From assembly GCF_040546585.1 (NCBI RefSeq), contig NZ_JBEPOC010000001.1, positions 868,001 through 932,000 of the forward strand: a DNA stretch of 64,000 nt, given 5' to 3'. Shown here piece after piece: positions 43,708-52,944 of this stretch (the first letter of the stretch is position 1; every line of letters starts with the position of its first letter). A program made the position numbers and the translations under genes. This stretch comes from Marmoricola sp. OAE513. Lineage in GTDB: Bacteria > Actinomycetota > Actinomycetes > Propionibacteriales > Nocardioidaceae. The notes below the pieces were generated by a model. It saw only the letters and a program-made list of their open reading frames with translations, had not been told where the DNA came from and did not search any database.

Positions 43708-43766
43708 GACCGATCGGTCTGATCTTGAGCGTCCGTGCAGTAAAAGTCAAACAGACCGTTCGGTCT
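43708..43766. promoter_or_regulatory. two TetR-type operators
   Basis: Perfect palindrome GACCGATCGGTC (43708-43719) and AGACCGTTCGGTCT (43753-43766), sharing the half-site GACCG. They lie in the gap between the membrane protein gene and the TetR gene, the second 10 bp before the TetR start. Confidence 0.7.
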
Positions 43767-43776
43767 CTTCTGCGCT

Positions 43777-44394
43777 ATGATCGGTCCCATGACGGCCACC
43801 CCCGAGACGCGCCCCCGCCGCCGGTCCGAACCGCGCAACCGACTCCTGGCCACCGCGACGCAGGTCTTCTACGCCAAGGGCATCCACGCGGTGGGGATCG
43901 AGGAGATCGTCGCCGCGGCCGAGATCACCCGCTCGACGCTGTACCGGCACTTCCCGAGCAAGGACGACCTCGTCGTCGGCTACCTGCAGGCTGCCAGCGA
44001 GTACGAGCGCCAGGCCGTGGCCGAAGCACTCGCCCCCGACCTCACCCCCGCCGACGCCGTCCGGGCCGTCGCCCGGTCGGTGGTCGCCCAGCTGTCCAAC
44101 CCGGCGTACCGGGGATGCGCGTTCCTCAACGCCGCCGCCGAGTTCCCCGATGCCGAGCACCCGGTGCACGGCGCGGTGCTCGAGCACCGCGCCTGGTTCG
44201 CTGCGCTGGTACTGGACCTCTTCGAGGCCGTCGGACGGGCGACACCGGACGGCGGCACGTCTCCGGACCGCCTCGCCGCACTCTTCGTGATGCTGCGCGA
44301 CGGCGCGATGACCAGCGGGTGCCTGGGGGACCCGCGCACGGTGGGAGCCACGTTCCAGGCAGGCGTCGAGGAGCTCCTCGCGACCGCGGGTTAG
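43777..44394 (+). CDS. TetR-family regulator
   Basis: 205 residues. HTH at about 30-60 (IEEIVAAAEITRSTLYRHFPSKDDLVVGYL). A ligand-binding helical domain follows (RGCAFLNAAAEFPD is typical of the TetR_C group near AcrR/NemR-like regulators). It probably represses itself and the divergent membrane protein gene through the palindromes at 43708 and 43753. The inducer is unknown. Its 3' end overlaps the convergent dapC by 4 bp. Confidence 0.9.
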   Translation: MIGPMTATPETRPRRRSEPRNRLLATATQVFYAKGIHAVGIEEIVAAAEITRSTLYRHFPSKDDLVVGYLQAASEYERQAVAEALAPDLTPADAVRAVARSVVAQLSNPAYRGCAFLNAAAEFPDAEHPVHGAVLEHRAWFAALVLDLFEAVGRATPDGGTSPDRLAALFVMLRDGAMTSGCLGDPRTVGATFQAGVEELLATAG

Positions 44395-45515
44395 GCCAGG
44401 CGCGCGATCGCGGCGTCGATGCGCTCGTCGGTCGCGGTGAGCGCGACGCGGACGTGCTGCTTCCCGGCAGCGCCGTAGAACGCGCCCGGTGCAACGAGGA
44501 TGCCGCGGTCGGCGAACCAGGACACGGTCTCCCAGCAGTCCTCGGACCGGGTGCTCCACAGGTAGAGCGAGCCCTCGGAGTGGTCGATCCGGAAACCGGC
44601 CGCCTCCAGCGCCGCCTTCAACCGGGTACGCCGTGCCGCGTACCGGGCGTGCTGCTCGTCGACGTGGGCGTCGTCGTTCAACGCGGCGACCATCGCACGC
44701 TGCTGCGGTCCGGGCATCTGCAGGCCGAGGTTCTTGCGGACCGCGAGCAGCTCGGCGATCACCGTCGGGTCGCCGGCGACGAAGGCGCACCGGTAGCCGG
44801 CCAGGTTCGAGCGCTTCGACAGCGAGTGCACCGCGAGGATGCCCTTGGTGCTGCCACCACAGATGTCGGGGTGCAGGACCGACACGGCACGTTCACCCGT
44901 CCAGGTGAGCTCGAGGTAGCACTCGTCGGAGATCAGCAGCACCCCGCGCTCACGGCACCACGCCACGACCTTGCGCAGGTGCGCGGGCGGGAGCACCTTG
45001 CCGGTCGGGTTGGACGGAGAGTTGATCCAGAGGATCTTCGGCGTACGCGGCCCGATCGCGGTGAGCGAGTCGGTCGCGAGGATGTCGGCACCGACCAGCG
45101 CCGCGCTGACCTCGTACGTCGGGTAGGCCAGCTCCGGCTGGACGATCAGGTCACCGGGACCGAGGCCCAGGTGTGCGGGCAGCGAGGCGATCAGCTCCTT
45201 GGAGCCGATCACCGGCAGGACACCGTCGACACCCAGGCCGGTGACACCGAAGCGGCGCGCCAGCCAGTCCACGCACGCCTGCCGGGTCTCGGGCAGGCCG
45301 ATGGTCAGCGGGTAGCCCGGCGAGTCCGCGGCCTCGACCAGCGCACGCTGGACGAGCTCGGGGGTCGGGTCGACGGGAGTGCCCACCGACAGGTCGACGA
45401 TGCCGTCGGGGTGGGCGCGGGCCCGGTCGCCGTACGGCGTCAGATGGTCCCAGGGGAAGTCCGGAAGCCGCCCCGAGACGCCTCCCGACTTCCCTGCGAC
45501 GGGGTCAGGGCTCAG
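44391..45515 (-). CDS. dapC: DapC, succinyldiaminopimelate transaminase (start codon unclear)
   Basis: Class I/II PLP aminotransferase. The conserved N-terminus [42 protein letters not shown] and the PLP-lysine region [13 protein letters not shown] are present. It makes N-succinyl-LL-diaminopimelate. No ATG, GTG or TTG lies in frame near the conserved N-terminus. The given 45515 is a CTG overlapping the ferredoxin stop (374 residues); GTC at 45479 is another option. A base error in the start codon is possible. The fdxA-dapC pair is conserved in actinobacteria. Confidence 0.85.
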   Translation of the reverse strand: MSPDPVAGKSGGVSGRLPDFPWDHLTPYGDRARAHPDGIVDLSVGTPVDPTPELVQRALVEAADSPGYPLTIGLPETRQACVDWLARRFGVTGLGVDGVLPVIGSKELIASLPAHLGLGPGDLIVQPELAYPTYEVSAALVGADILATDSLTAIGPRTPKILWINSPSNPTGKVLPPAHLRKVVAWCRERGVLLISDECYLELTWTGERAVSVLHPDICGGSTKGILAVHSLSKRSNLAGYRCAFVAGDPTVIAELLAVRKNLGLQMPGPQQRAMVAALNDDAHVDEQHARYAARRTRLKAALEAAGFRIDHSEGSLYLWSTRSEDCWETVSWFADRGILVAPGAFYGAAGKQHVRVALTATDERIDAAIARLA

Positions 45516-45838
45516 TGGTCCTGGTTCTGCGGCGGGAGCGCAGCCACCATCGGGTGGTCCTTGTCGGTGAAGTCCGTCTTCGCCGCGCCGCCGGGCGAGC
45601 CCAGGTCGTCGAAGAAGTGCACGTTGGCGTCGTAGTACTCCTTGGACTCCGCCGGCACGTCGTCCTCGTAGTAGATCGCCTCGACGGGGCACACCGGCTC
45701 GCACGCGCCGCAGTCGACGCACTCGTCCGGGTGGATGTACAGCATCCGCTTGCCTTCGTAGATGCAGTCGACCGGGCACTCGTCGACGCAAGCACGGTCC
45801 TTCACATCGACACACGGCTGTGAGATGACGTAGGTCAC
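45512..45838 (-). CDS. fdxA: ferredoxin, 7Fe (3Fe-4S/4Fe-4S) type
   Basis: 108 residues from a GTG with AGGAGG upstream. The cysteine pattern [13 protein letters not shown] and [17 protein letters not shown] is that of bacterial FdxA/FdxC 7Fe or 8Fe ferredoxins; the C-terminal ~40 residues form the usual helical extension. It carries electrons in the cytoplasm and could serve the P450s of this genome. It precedes dapC in one transcript, as in mycobacteria. Confidence 0.93.
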   Translation of the reverse strand: MTYVISQPCVDVKDRACVDECPVDCIYEGKRMLYIHPDECVDCGACEPVCPVEAIYYEDDVPAESKEYYDANVHFFDDLGSPGGAAKTDFTDKDHPMVAALPPQNQDH

Positions 45839-45921
45839 CGGGATCCTCCTGAGGTACGTGGTCCGAGCGGACTGGGCCAAGCCTAGTATCCCGAACGCAG
45901 GTCCTGGTGGCAGACCCGCGT

Positions 45922-45938
45922 TTTGACACGTGATCAAA
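45922..45938. promoter_or_regulatory. near-palindrome upstream of GNAT gene
   Basis: TTTGACACGTGATCAAA is a near-perfect inverted repeat that also contains a TTGACA-like -35. It lies 17 bp before the GNAT gene start, in the gap divergent to fdxA. Possible operator or promoter element; the binding protein is unknown. Confidence 0.3.
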
Positions 45939-45954
45939 TTGGAGGCGTGACCTG

Positions 45955-46944
45955 ATGGAGCCCGAGCGCACCGGTCACACCCTGGGTCCGCACGTGGTCG
46001 GCCAGCGCGTCGTCGTACGCCGCATCGTCCGCGGAGAGACCGGCCCGACGGGAGGTCCGGCCTTCACCGACCTGCTCGGGACGTGCCTCTCCTGGGGCCC
46101 GTCGCACGCCGTGATCGCTGGCGAGGACGGCACCACGACCCAGATCGCACTGGCCGACATCGTGTCCGGAAAGCCTGTCCCCCCGCGCGTGTCGCGGTTC
46201 AGTCGGCTGAGCGCCGACGAGGTCGAGGCGCGCTGCACCGCGTTCTTCACCCCGCGCGCCGTCGAGCAGGTGGGCGACTGGGTGCTGCGCTACTCCGGCG
46301 GTGCGAACGGGCGTCCCAACTCGGTGCTGCCGATCGGTGACCCCGGCGTCCCCGCGAGCGAGGCGCTGGAGCGGGTGCTCGCCTTCTACGCCGCCCACGA
46401 CCGGCGACCGGTCGCCCAGGTCGTCGTCGGCTCCCCCGCGCAGCAGGTTTTCGAGGAGGCCGGCTGGGACAGGCTGCGGCCCGACGAGGCCGACACCGAG
46501 GTCCTGCTCGCCGGCGTCGCCCGGCTGGCCCGTCAGCTCCGCGACGTGTCGACCGACTCGGTCGAGCACGCCGACGCCCTGACGAAGGAATGGCTGGTCG
46601 GCAACACCAGCGCCCAGGACAACTACGAGGCGGTCGAGGCCTCGCTCCGGTTGCAGGACGCGGTGTTCGCGAGCATCACCGAGGACGGGGTCCAGGTCGC
46701 GCGCGGACGTACGAACCGGATCGGCGACTGGGTGTTCTTCGCCGACCTCACCGTGCAGCCGCACGCCCGTCGCCGAGGCCTGGCGCGGATCATCATGGCC
46801 GACGCCGTCGACTGGGCAGCCGAGCGCGGGGCCAGCGTGATGGCACTCCAGGTCGTCGGCGACAACGAGCCCGCGCAACGCCTGTACGCCGAGCTCGGCT
46901 TCGAGCGGCACCACGCGTACCGCTACCTCGTCCCGCCGAGCTGA
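45955..46944 (+). CDS. GNAT family acetyltransferase with N-terminal domain
   Basis: 329 residues. The C-terminal ~90 residues are a GNAT fold with the acetyl-CoA loop [17 protein letters not shown] and the [11 protein letters not shown] signature. The N-terminal 70 residues are SH3-like ([17 protein letters not shown]), an arrangement seen in actinobacterial proteins such as Rv0428c relatives. The middle region is probably a degenerate second GNAT half. Substrate unknown. ATG preceded by GGAGG. Confidence 0.85.
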   Translation: MEPERTGHTLGPHVVGQRVVVRRIVRGETGPTGGPAFTDLLGTCLSWGPSHAVIAGEDGTTTQIALADIVSGKPVPPRVSRFSRLSADEVEARCTAFFTPRAVEQVGDWVLRYSGGANGRPNSVLPIGDPGVPASEALERVLAFYAAHDRRPVAQVVVGSPAQQVFEEAGWDRLRPDEADTEVLLAGVARLARQLRDVSTDSVEHADALTKEWLVGNTSAQDNYEAVEASLRLQDAVFASITEDGVQVARGRTNRIGDWVFFADLTVQPHARRRGLARIIMADAVDWAAERGASVMALQVVGDNEPAQRLYAELGFERHHAYRYLVPPS

Positions 46945-46948
46945 CGCG

Positions 46949-47869
46949 TCAGATCCCGTTGAACAGGTCCGTCTCGAGACCGTTCTCGTCGAACGGGCCG
47001 GCCTTCTCGCCCTTCGCGATCCGGTAGAACTCCTGGCCCCAGAAGGCGCTCTCGGACTCGCCGCCGAAGGCGAAGAACGGGCTGTCCGCCGTGATCTGGG
47101 TGGCGTGCGCGCGCAGCGCGTCCATCTTCTTGTCGAAGTAGTCGTTGCCGTCGACGACCGCGCCGAGGTTCTCGTCCTCGGTCACGAACGGCGGCAGGTT
47201 GTCGGGGTCCATGCCCTCGAACGACTCGGTGTCGCCGGCCTCGCGGAGCTTGCGCAGACCTTCGCGCATCCGGCTGGCCGACATCGCGCCCCAGTAGATC
47301 TTCGCGATGTCGTGCGCCTCACCCAGGTCCGGCCGGTACGACGGCACCGCCGCCAGCGAGGCGGCGTAGGTCGCGACCCGGTGCGCCTGGATGTGGTCGG
47401 GGTGGCCGTAGCCACCGAACTCGTCATAGGTGACCAGCACCTGCGGCCGGACCTCGCGGATCACGGCGACCAGGTCGTTCGCCGCTTCGGTCAGGTCGGC
47501 GGCCCAAAAGGAGTTCTCGTGGATCGTGTCGGCGGGGATCGCCGCCCCCGCGTGCGGGTGACCCTCGGGTGCCCACTGCATGCCGGAGTCGCGGTACTTC
47601 CCGAAACCACCGAGGTAGCGGAAGTCGGTGACGCCGAGAGCCGCCATCGCGTTGGCCAGCTCGATCTTGCGCTGCTCCCCCAGGGTGTCGTCCTGGTCGG
47701 CCGCCATGTGCGCCATCTCGGGCACCAGGATCTCGCCCATCTCGCCGCCGGTGCAGGTCACCAGGGTGACGCCGATGCCCTCGGCGACGTACTTGGCCAT
47801 CGTGGCGCCCTGGCCGATGCTCTCGTCGTCGGGGTGAGCGTGCACGAGCAGCAGGTGCTTCTTGGTCAT
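46949..47869 (-). CDS. mshB: MshB, GlcNAc-Ins deacetylase of mycothiol synthesis
   Basis: 306 residues, PIG-L/LmbE fold. The zinc motif AHPDDE is in LLLVHAHPDDESIGQGATMA and the third ligand in GYGHPDHIQAHRV. GQRKIELANAMAALGV and the C-terminal extension fit MshB better than Mca (an amidase on mycothiol S-conjugates). It deacetylates GlcNAc-inositol to GlcN-inositol. This marks a mycothiol-making actinobacterium. Confidence 0.9.
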   Translation of the reverse strand: MTKKHLLLVHAHPDDESIGQGATMAKYVAEGIGVTLVTCTGGEMGEILVPEMAHMAADQDDTLGEQRKIELANAMAALGVTDFRYLGGFGKYRDSGMQWAPEGHPHAGAAIPADTIHENSFWAADLTEAANDLVAVIREVRPQVLVTYDEFGGYGHPDHIQAHRVATYAASLAAVPSYRPDLGEAHDIAKIYWGAMSASRMREGLRKLREAGDTESFEGMDPDNLPPFVTEDENLGAVVDGNDYFDKKMDALRAHATQITADSPFFAFGGESESAFWGQEFYRIAKGEKAGPFDENGLETDLFNGI

Positions 47870-47879
47870 GCCCGAAACC

Positions 47880-48314
47880 CTAGTCGTCGTCGACGACAAG
47901 ACGCTCCATGATCTCGGCCACGAACGGCCGGTCGGCCTCGAGCCAGTCCAGCGAACCCAGGTCCGCGGGGGCGAGCCAGCGCACGGCGTCGTGGTCACCG
48001 GGGCTGGGGACCGGCTCGCCCGCGGAGAGGTCGGTCAGCGCGACGCGCAGGGTCAGGTCGGCCCGGATCTCCACCTCGGCGTCCAGCCACCCCACGACCT
48101 CGACCGCGCACCCGAGCTCCTCGCGGACCTCGCGCACGACCGCTGCCGCCGGGTCCTCCCCCGGCTCGACCTTGCCGCCGGGGAACTCCCACCCACCGGC
48201 CCCGTTACCGGCCCCGTCACCGGCAGCACGTCGCGCCGCCAGGATCCTGCCGTCACGCAGGATCGCGGCGCCGACGACGAGCTGCGTCTCGTCAGGCTCG
48301 ACGGCCGAGCTCAT
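47880..48314 (-). CDS. Nudix hydrolase (MutT-like)
   Basis: 144 residues. The Nudix box begins GGKVEPGEDPAAAVVREVRE and continues with ELG, matching the Mg2+-binding consensus. The fold and WEFPGGK context resemble MutT/CTP pyrophosphohydrolase enzymes that clear oxidised or non-canonical nucleotides. It overlaps the thioesterase stop (ATGA). A short tandem of GTTACCGGCCCCGTC-like sequence encodes the Gly/Asp/Ala-rich loop before the Nudix box. Confidence 0.88.
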   Translation of the reverse strand: MSSAVEPDETQLVVGAAILRDGRILAARRAAGDGAGNGAGGWEFPGGKVEPGEDPAAAVVREVREELGCAVEVVGWLDAEVEIRADLTLRVALTDLSAGEPVPSPGDHDAVRWLAPADLGSLDWLEADRPFVAEIMERLVVDDD

Positions 48315-49168
48315 CGCGGCTGCAGTGCCAGCTGGCGGGACTGCGCCACCAGCGTGCCCGTGGAGTCCCAGACCTCGCAGTCCTCCTCGAACAGGCCTCC
48401 GGCCATGGTCCGGGTGGCGTGCCGCACGATCGCCCAGCCCGGCGCCGGCTTGGCGCGCACGTGGGCAGTCAGCTCGAGCGTCGGCGCCCACCCCGGCATG
48501 CCGAGGTCGAAGGTCGTCGGCGGCAGGGCGTCGAGCACCATGAGCAGGGCGATCGGGTCCAGCGGTCGGTCGTCGGCGAGCTTGAACCAGCCCTGGATGA
48601 CGCCCTGCTTGCTGGGCTGACCCAGCGCCCACATGGCGGTGGCCGGGTCGAAGCGGGTGCCGAAACGGTCGAGCAGCGGCGCGATCGCCTTCACCTCCGG
48701 CGGAGCGTCCCGCGACTCCACGCACTGCTCCAGCGGCGGCAGCAGCGGCGCCGGCAGGGCGAGGCCGAGGGCTGCGGCGGCTGCGTCCGAGGCGGGGTCG
48801 TGGGCCCGGTCGAGGTCTCCGTAGGTTCCGGTCGCGGCGATCCGGGGCACCGGCTCGCCCTCGACGTCCTGCACCAGCGTCGCCGACACGGTCGAGAACC
48901 GACCGCCGGACCGCACCACCTCGGTCACGACGTACGCCGGACCGGGGGTCGAGGCGCTGAGGAAGTGCGAGCTGACCGAGAACGGATCGACGTGGCCCTT
49001 GGTCGGGAACCGCTCGGCGAGCTCGGCTGCGATGGCCTTGCCGATGATCGCGAGCAGGTAGCCGCCGTTGACCCCTCCCCCCACGACCCAGCCCGGTGCC
49101 AGCACGGCGCCGTACCGGCCGTCGCCGAAGGCCTGGATCCCGGTGTCGCGGTCGAACTCGTAGGTCAC
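48311..49168 (-). CDS. acyl-CoA thioesterase II-like (double hotdog) protein
   Basis: 285 residues from a GTG overlapping the old-yellow-enzyme stop (GTGA). The two hotdog halves are visible: VVGGGVNGGYLLAIIGKAI and FSVSSHFLSASTPGPAYV in the first; WFKLADDRPLDPIALLMVLDALPP and LELTAHVRAKPAPGW in the second. It is related to TesB/thioesterase-like superfamily proteins that hydrolyse acyl-CoA. Coupling to the oxidoreductase and the shared operator suggest one catabolic or detoxification unit. Confidence 0.82.
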   Translation of the reverse strand: MTYEFDRDTGIQAFGDGRYGAVLAPGWVVGGGVNGGYLLAIIGKAIAAELAERFPTKGHVDPFSVSSHFLSASTPGPAYVVTEVVRSGGRFSTVSATLVQDVEGEPVPRIAATGTYGDLDRAHDPASDAAAAALGLALPAPLLPPLEQCVESRDAPPEVKAIAPLLDRFGTRFDPATAMWALGQPSKQGVIQGWFKLADDRPLDPIALLMVLDALPPTTFDLGMPGWAPTLELTAHVRAKPAPGWAIVRHATRTMAGGLFEEDCEVWDSTGTLVAQSRQLALQPR

Positions 49169-50389
49169 ACCGAGGATGCTGGCACGAACGGGGCGATCTC
49201 GACGCAGCGGGTGCGGTTGTCGATCTTGTCCGAGGTCGCAGCAGCCCGGGTCATGCAGAGGTTGCAGTGCGAGCAGACCCCGCTGGTGACCTCGCCCGCC
49301 ATCATCTTGTTGACCAGGTCCGGCTCGCGGAGCAGCGCCCGACCCATGGCGACGAAGTCGAAGCCCTCGGCCATCGCGCGGTCCATCGTCTCCTTGGTGT
49401 TGATGCCGCCGAGCATGATCAGGGGCATCGAGAGCGCTTCGCGGAAGACCAGCGCCTTCTCCTCGAAGTACGCCTCCTCGAACGGGTAGGACTTGAAGAA
49501 CTGCTTGCCGATCGGGGACTTGAGGCCGAGCCGCAGAGCGGGCGGCATCGTCGCCGCGAACTCCTTGATCGGGACCGCGCCGCGGAACAGGTACATCGGG
49601 TTGAGCAGCGAGCTGCCGCCACTGAGCTCGAGCGCGTCGAGGGTCCCGTCGGACTCGAGCAGCTGCGCGAACTCGAGCGTCTCCGGCATCGAGAACCCGG
49701 CGCGCGACCCGTCGGTCAGACCGATCTTGGCGGTCACCGCGACGGCGTCGCCGACCTCCTCGCGGACCGCCCGTGCGACCTGCCGGGCGAACCGCGCCCT
49801 GTTCTCCAAGGATCCGTTCCACGAGTCCTTGCGGCGGTTCTGCTGCTTGGCCAGGAACGAGCTGAGCAGGTACCCGTGCGCCATGTGGATCTCGAGCACG
49901 TCGAACCCGGAGTCCGTCATGATCCGCGCCGTGCGCACGTAGTCGCGGGTGATCCGGGCGATGTCGGCCTCCGTGCAGGACCGGATCATCTGCATGCTCA
50001 TCGGGTGAGGGCATCCGCGACGACGACAGCGCGGGCACGCCGTTGGACCGACCGTTGGCGACCGGGCCGGCGTGACCGAGCTGGCCGGCGATCTTGGCGC
50101 CGGTCTCGTGGATCGCCTCGGCGATCCTCGCCAGACCCGGCGCCGCGGCGTCGTTGACGACGATGACCTCCCGGTGGGTCCGCCCCTCCGGCGCGACCGC
50201 GAGGTACGCGACGGTGGTCAGACCGACGCCGCCGCGCGCGGGAGCAAGGTGGTAGTCGATCAGCTCGTCGGTGACCAGGCCGTGCGGGGTCCGGCCCTCG
50301 AAGGTCGCCGCCTTGACGGTCCGGTTGCGCAGCTGGACGGGACCGAGGGTGGCCGGAGCGAAGACGTCCCGGGCGGGTGAGGAGGCCAT
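49165..50389 (-). pseudogene. old yellow enzyme-type NADH:flavin oxidoreductase, frameshifted
   Basis: The first part (from ATG 50389) reads ATLGPVQLRNRTVKAATFEG through VPALSSSRMPSP, then continues in a wrong frame. The second part, in another frame from about 50001, reads MSMQMIRSCTEADIARITRD to the end at 49165 with the FMN-binding NKMMAGE region and cysteines CSHCNLC. The two join perfectly (PALSSSRMPSP/MSMQMIRS) if one base is removed from the CGGG at 50002-50005; the repaired protein is 407 residues. It is an FMN TIM-barrel enoate reductase family member. A sequence error is as likely as a true mutation. Confidence 0.82.
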
Positions 50390-50408
50390 GCGACGACGGT
50401 ACACCAAA

Positions 50409-50425
50409 CGAGACGGTGCGTCTCG
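50409..50425. promoter_or_regulatory. TetR operator 1 (CGAGACG-GTG-CGTCTCG)
   Basis: A perfect 7-bp inverted repeat with 3-bp spacer in the 62-bp gap between the divergent oxidoreductase and TetR genes. A near-identical site lies at 51992-52010 before a thioesterase gene. Confidence 0.75.
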
Positions 50426-50451
50426 TCTCACGGTGTCCTAGTCTGTGCTCC

Positions 50452-51048
50452 GTGAGCACCACCCCCACGGACGCAGCCGAGGCCCGTCCTCGTCGGCGCA
50501 GCGAGCGCGCCCGGGTCGCGATCCTGCAGGCCACCAACGACCTGCTGCACGAGAACGGCCTCGACCAGTTCTCGATCGAGGCGGTCGCCGCGCGGGCCGG
50601 CGTGGGCAAGCAGACCATCTACCGCTGGTGGCCGCACCGGGCGATCCTGGTCGCCGACGCCCTGCTCGACCGGGACAACGTGGACCCGGTCCCTCCGGCC
50701 GACACCGGCGACGCCCAGGCGGACCTGAGCAAGTGGGCCGGCGACCTGGCAGCATCCCTGGGTTCTCCCCGCGGCGCAGCGACGTTGCGGATGCTCACCG
50801 CGGCGGCCATCGAGGACCCGGAGACCTCGCGCCGGCTGCACGAGAAGTTCAGCGGCCCGCTCCAGGAGCTGGCCACCGCGCGGCTGGCTGCGGCTCCCGA
50901 GCTGCCGACGACGCCGGCGCAGCGCCGCAATGCGGTCGACGCGATCATCGGGTTCATGGTCTTCCGGGTGCAGGCCCACCAGGACCTCACCCGTCGCGGC
51001 GCCACCGAGATGGCACGCACGGTCCTGCGCGGCCTGCGCACCGACTGA
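50452..51048 (+). CDS. TetR-family regulator
   Basis: 198 residues from a GTG. HTH around 40-65 (FSIEAVAARAGVGKQTIYRWWPHRAILVADALL), with the TetR_C_11-type ligand domain (LHEKFSGPLQELATARLAAA). The operator in its own promoter region and the matching site before the PaaI-like thioesterase gene point to a small regulon of two transcription units: the oxidoreductase-thioesterase-Nudix operon and the hotdog thioesterase. Confidence 0.9.
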   Translation: MSTTPTDAAEARPRRRSERARVAILQATNDLLHENGLDQFSIEAVAARAGVGKQTIYRWWPHRAILVADALLDRDNVDPVPPADTGDAQADLSKWAGDLAASLGSPRGAATLRMLTAAAIEDPETSRRLHEKFSGPLQELATARLAAAPELPTTPAQRRNAVDAIIGFMVFRVQAHQDLTRRGATEMARTVLRGLRTD

Positions 51049-51162
51049 AGGCAAGGATTCGTCGCGCGGACGGTCGCGGATGGCTGACGTTCCCCGCGGT
51101 CTAGAGCGGAGTTCACATCCCGGCGAACGCGCCGAGACCGTCCCGCAGAGCACTCGTTGAGA

Positions 51163-51205
51163 AGGAGTCCGCCGACTCCTGCCGGAGCACCCAGACATGC
51201 TCCGG
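51163..51205. terminator. two tandem hairpins between convergent genes
   Basis: AGGAGTC-CGCC-GACTCCT (51163-51180) and CCGGAGCA-N8-TGCTCCGG (51182-51205). They lie in the 257-bp gap between the TetR gene and the convergent thioesterase gene; nothing else was recognised in that gap. They could stop transcription from both sides. Confidence 0.5.
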
Positions 51206-51305
51206 ACGGCGCGACGTGGGCCTGCTCAACGATCACAGCCGCGAACCGGGCCCAGGCCACCCGACGGGCATCCCCCTGGTGCCCTCGGGTGGCACACCGG
51301 CCTTG

Positions 51306-51971
51306 CTAGGACGGGCCCGCGTCGCTCGCGACGACAGCCTCGAAGTCGCCCGACCACCGCGGGATGATGAAGACTCCGTGGGCCTCCAGCGCCACGCCGG
51401 CCGACCCCTTGATGGTCGCGTCGACGAACACCTTGCGCCCCTCCTCGCCGGAGATCCAGGCGTCCAGCCGGACGTCGCCGAGCGGCAGCGGGTTCACGTA
51501 GCGCAGGGTCAACGTGCCGGTCAGCGTCACCCGGTTCATGCCACTGGCCGTGACGCCCATGATGTGGTCGAGCAGCAGCGCGCTGACCCCTCCGTGCGCG
51601 CAGCCCGGAGGGCCTTCGTACGCCGCACCGAGGTGGACGTCGGCATGCATCCTGCCGTCGGGGTCGTGGACGACCTCCATCGGCGGCGCCGCGCCGTTGC
51701 GCAGGCCGATCGCTGCGTTGCCCCAGTTCCAGGCGCGCCCGGTGGCGTTGTAGTTGACCCCCGCGGGACCGTCGACCTGGTCGGCGCGCAGCTTCTCGGT
51801 GATCGCCCGGATCTGCTCGGTCGCCGGCCCGACGACGTCGTCTCCGACGTTGCTGCGGATGGTCGCGTCGACCAGCTCGCGCACGGCGGCGGCCAGCGGT
51901 CCGTACCGCTCCTCGACCTCGTCGACCTCCGCGTCGGTCACGTCGACGAGCTTGAACGCGGTCATTTCCAT
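51306..51971 (-). CDS. PaaI-like hotdog thioesterase
   Basis: 221 residues from the ATG at 51971, which has GGAGG 9 nt upstream (51980 and 51965 are alternatives). The hotdog motif is in GPPGCAHGGVSALLLDHIMG, with LTLRYVNPLPLGDVRLDAW after it; the first 85 residues are a helical extension. Likely an acyl-CoA thioesterase. The TetR operator at 51992-52010 overlaps its promoter region, so it should be controlled together with the oxidoreductase operon at 49-50 kb. Confidence 0.85.
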   Translation of the reverse strand: MEMTAFKLVDVTDAEVDEVEERYGPLAAAVRELVDATIRSNVGDDVVGPATEQIRAITEKLRADQVDGPAGVNYNATGRAWNWGNAAIGLRNGAAPPMEVVHDPDGRMHADVHLGAAYEGPPGCAHGGVSALLLDHIMGVTASGMNRVTLTGTLTLRYVNPLPLGDVRLDAWISGEEGRKVFVDATIKGSAGVALEAHGVFIIPRWSGDFEAVVASDAGPS

Positions 51972-51991
51972 CGGGACCATCCTCCGTACCG

Positions 51992-52010
51992 ACGAGACGA
52001 TGCGTCTCGT
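51992..52010. promoter_or_regulatory. TetR operator 2 (ACGAGACG-ATG-CGTCTCGT)
   Basis: A perfect 8-bp inverted repeat with 3-bp spacer, 21 bp upstream of the thioesterase start. It matches the site at 50409 in arms and spacing, so one TetR protein probably binds both. Confidence 0.75.
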
Positions 52011-52139
52011 GGAGGGAAGGATACCGGGAGCGAGGTCCCGCATTCGTTACAACCGCATCTTCGGATTGCTTGACCGGGCGTGTTCCTTGTCTGCGTTCAA
52101 CTCATGGATATTGCCCAGCAAATGCGGTCTGATATCTCC

Positions 52140-52931
52140 ATGCGTTTCTTCCGCACCCGCACCCGCGTCCTCACCGCTGTCGCTGCCGTGTCCCTCGCCC
52201 TGACCGTCGCCGCCTGCGGCTCGGACGACTCCGACGACCCGTCGAGCAGCACCCCGGAGCGGACGATCACCGTGTACGCCGCAGCGTCCCTGACCGGCAC
52301 CTTCACCGAGCTCGGCAAGCAGTTCGAGAAGGAGCACCCCGGCGCGAGCGTGGAGTTCTCCTTCGGCGGCTCCTCCGACCTGGTCACCCAGATCCAGGAG
52401 GGCGCGCCCGCCGACGTCTTCGCCTCGGCCGACGTCAAGAACATGACCAAGCTGACCGACGACGAGCTGGAGGGCCAGCTGCCGATCAACTTCGCCTCCA
52501 ACACCCTCGAGATCGTCACGCCGCCGGACAACCCGGCCAAGATCGACTCGCTCGACGACCTCGCTGGCAAGGGCGTCGACCTGGTGCTGTGCGCTCCCGA
52601 AGTCCCGTGCGGCAGTGCCGCCCAGACGGTCGCCACCGCCGCGAACCTGAAGCTCAAGCCGGTCAGCGAGGAGCAGTCGGTCAAGGACGTGCTCGCCAAG
52701 GTCACCTCGGGTGAGGCCGACGCCGGTCTGGTCTACGTGACCGACGTGATCGCAGCCGGCGACGCGGTCAAGGGCATCACGTTCCCGGAGAGCTCCTCGG
52801 CCGTGAACACCTACCCGATCACCACGGTCAAGGACAGCAAGCAGGCCGCCCTCGCCGAGGAATTCGTCGAGTTCGTGCTCAGCACGGCCGGCCAGGCCGT
52901 CCTCGCGGACGCCGGGTTCGGCAAGCCCTGA
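52140..52931 (+). CDS. modA: ModA, molybdate ABC transporter substrate-binding lipoprotein
   Basis: 263 residues. Lipoprotein signal (lipobox LTVAACGSD), a Ser/Asp spacer, then [40 protein letters not shown] and [16 protein letters not shown], the ModA pattern for tetrahedral oxyanion binding. It captures molybdate (or tungstate) for ModBC. ATG at 52140 chosen as the start of the signal peptide; an ATG at 52122 would add six residues. Confidence 0.93.
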   Translation: MRFFRTRTRVLTAVAAVSLALTVAACGSDDSDDPSSSTPERTITVYAAASLTGTFTELGKQFEKEHPGASVEFSFGGSSDLVTQIQEGAPADVFASADVKNMTKLTDDELEGQLPINFASNTLEIVTPPDNPAKIDSLDDLAGKGVDLVLCAPEVPCGSAAQTVATAANLKLKPVSEEQSVKDVLAKVTSGEADAGLVYVTDVIAAGDAVKGITFPESSSAVNTYPITTVKDSKQAALAEEFVEFVLSTAGQAVLADAGFGKP

Positions 52932-52944
52932 TGACCCGGCCCTG

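Noticed and set aside
51049-51305. Small gene in the 257-bp gap
   Set aside because: Only hairpins seen; short frames have no convincing start, ribosome site or composition.
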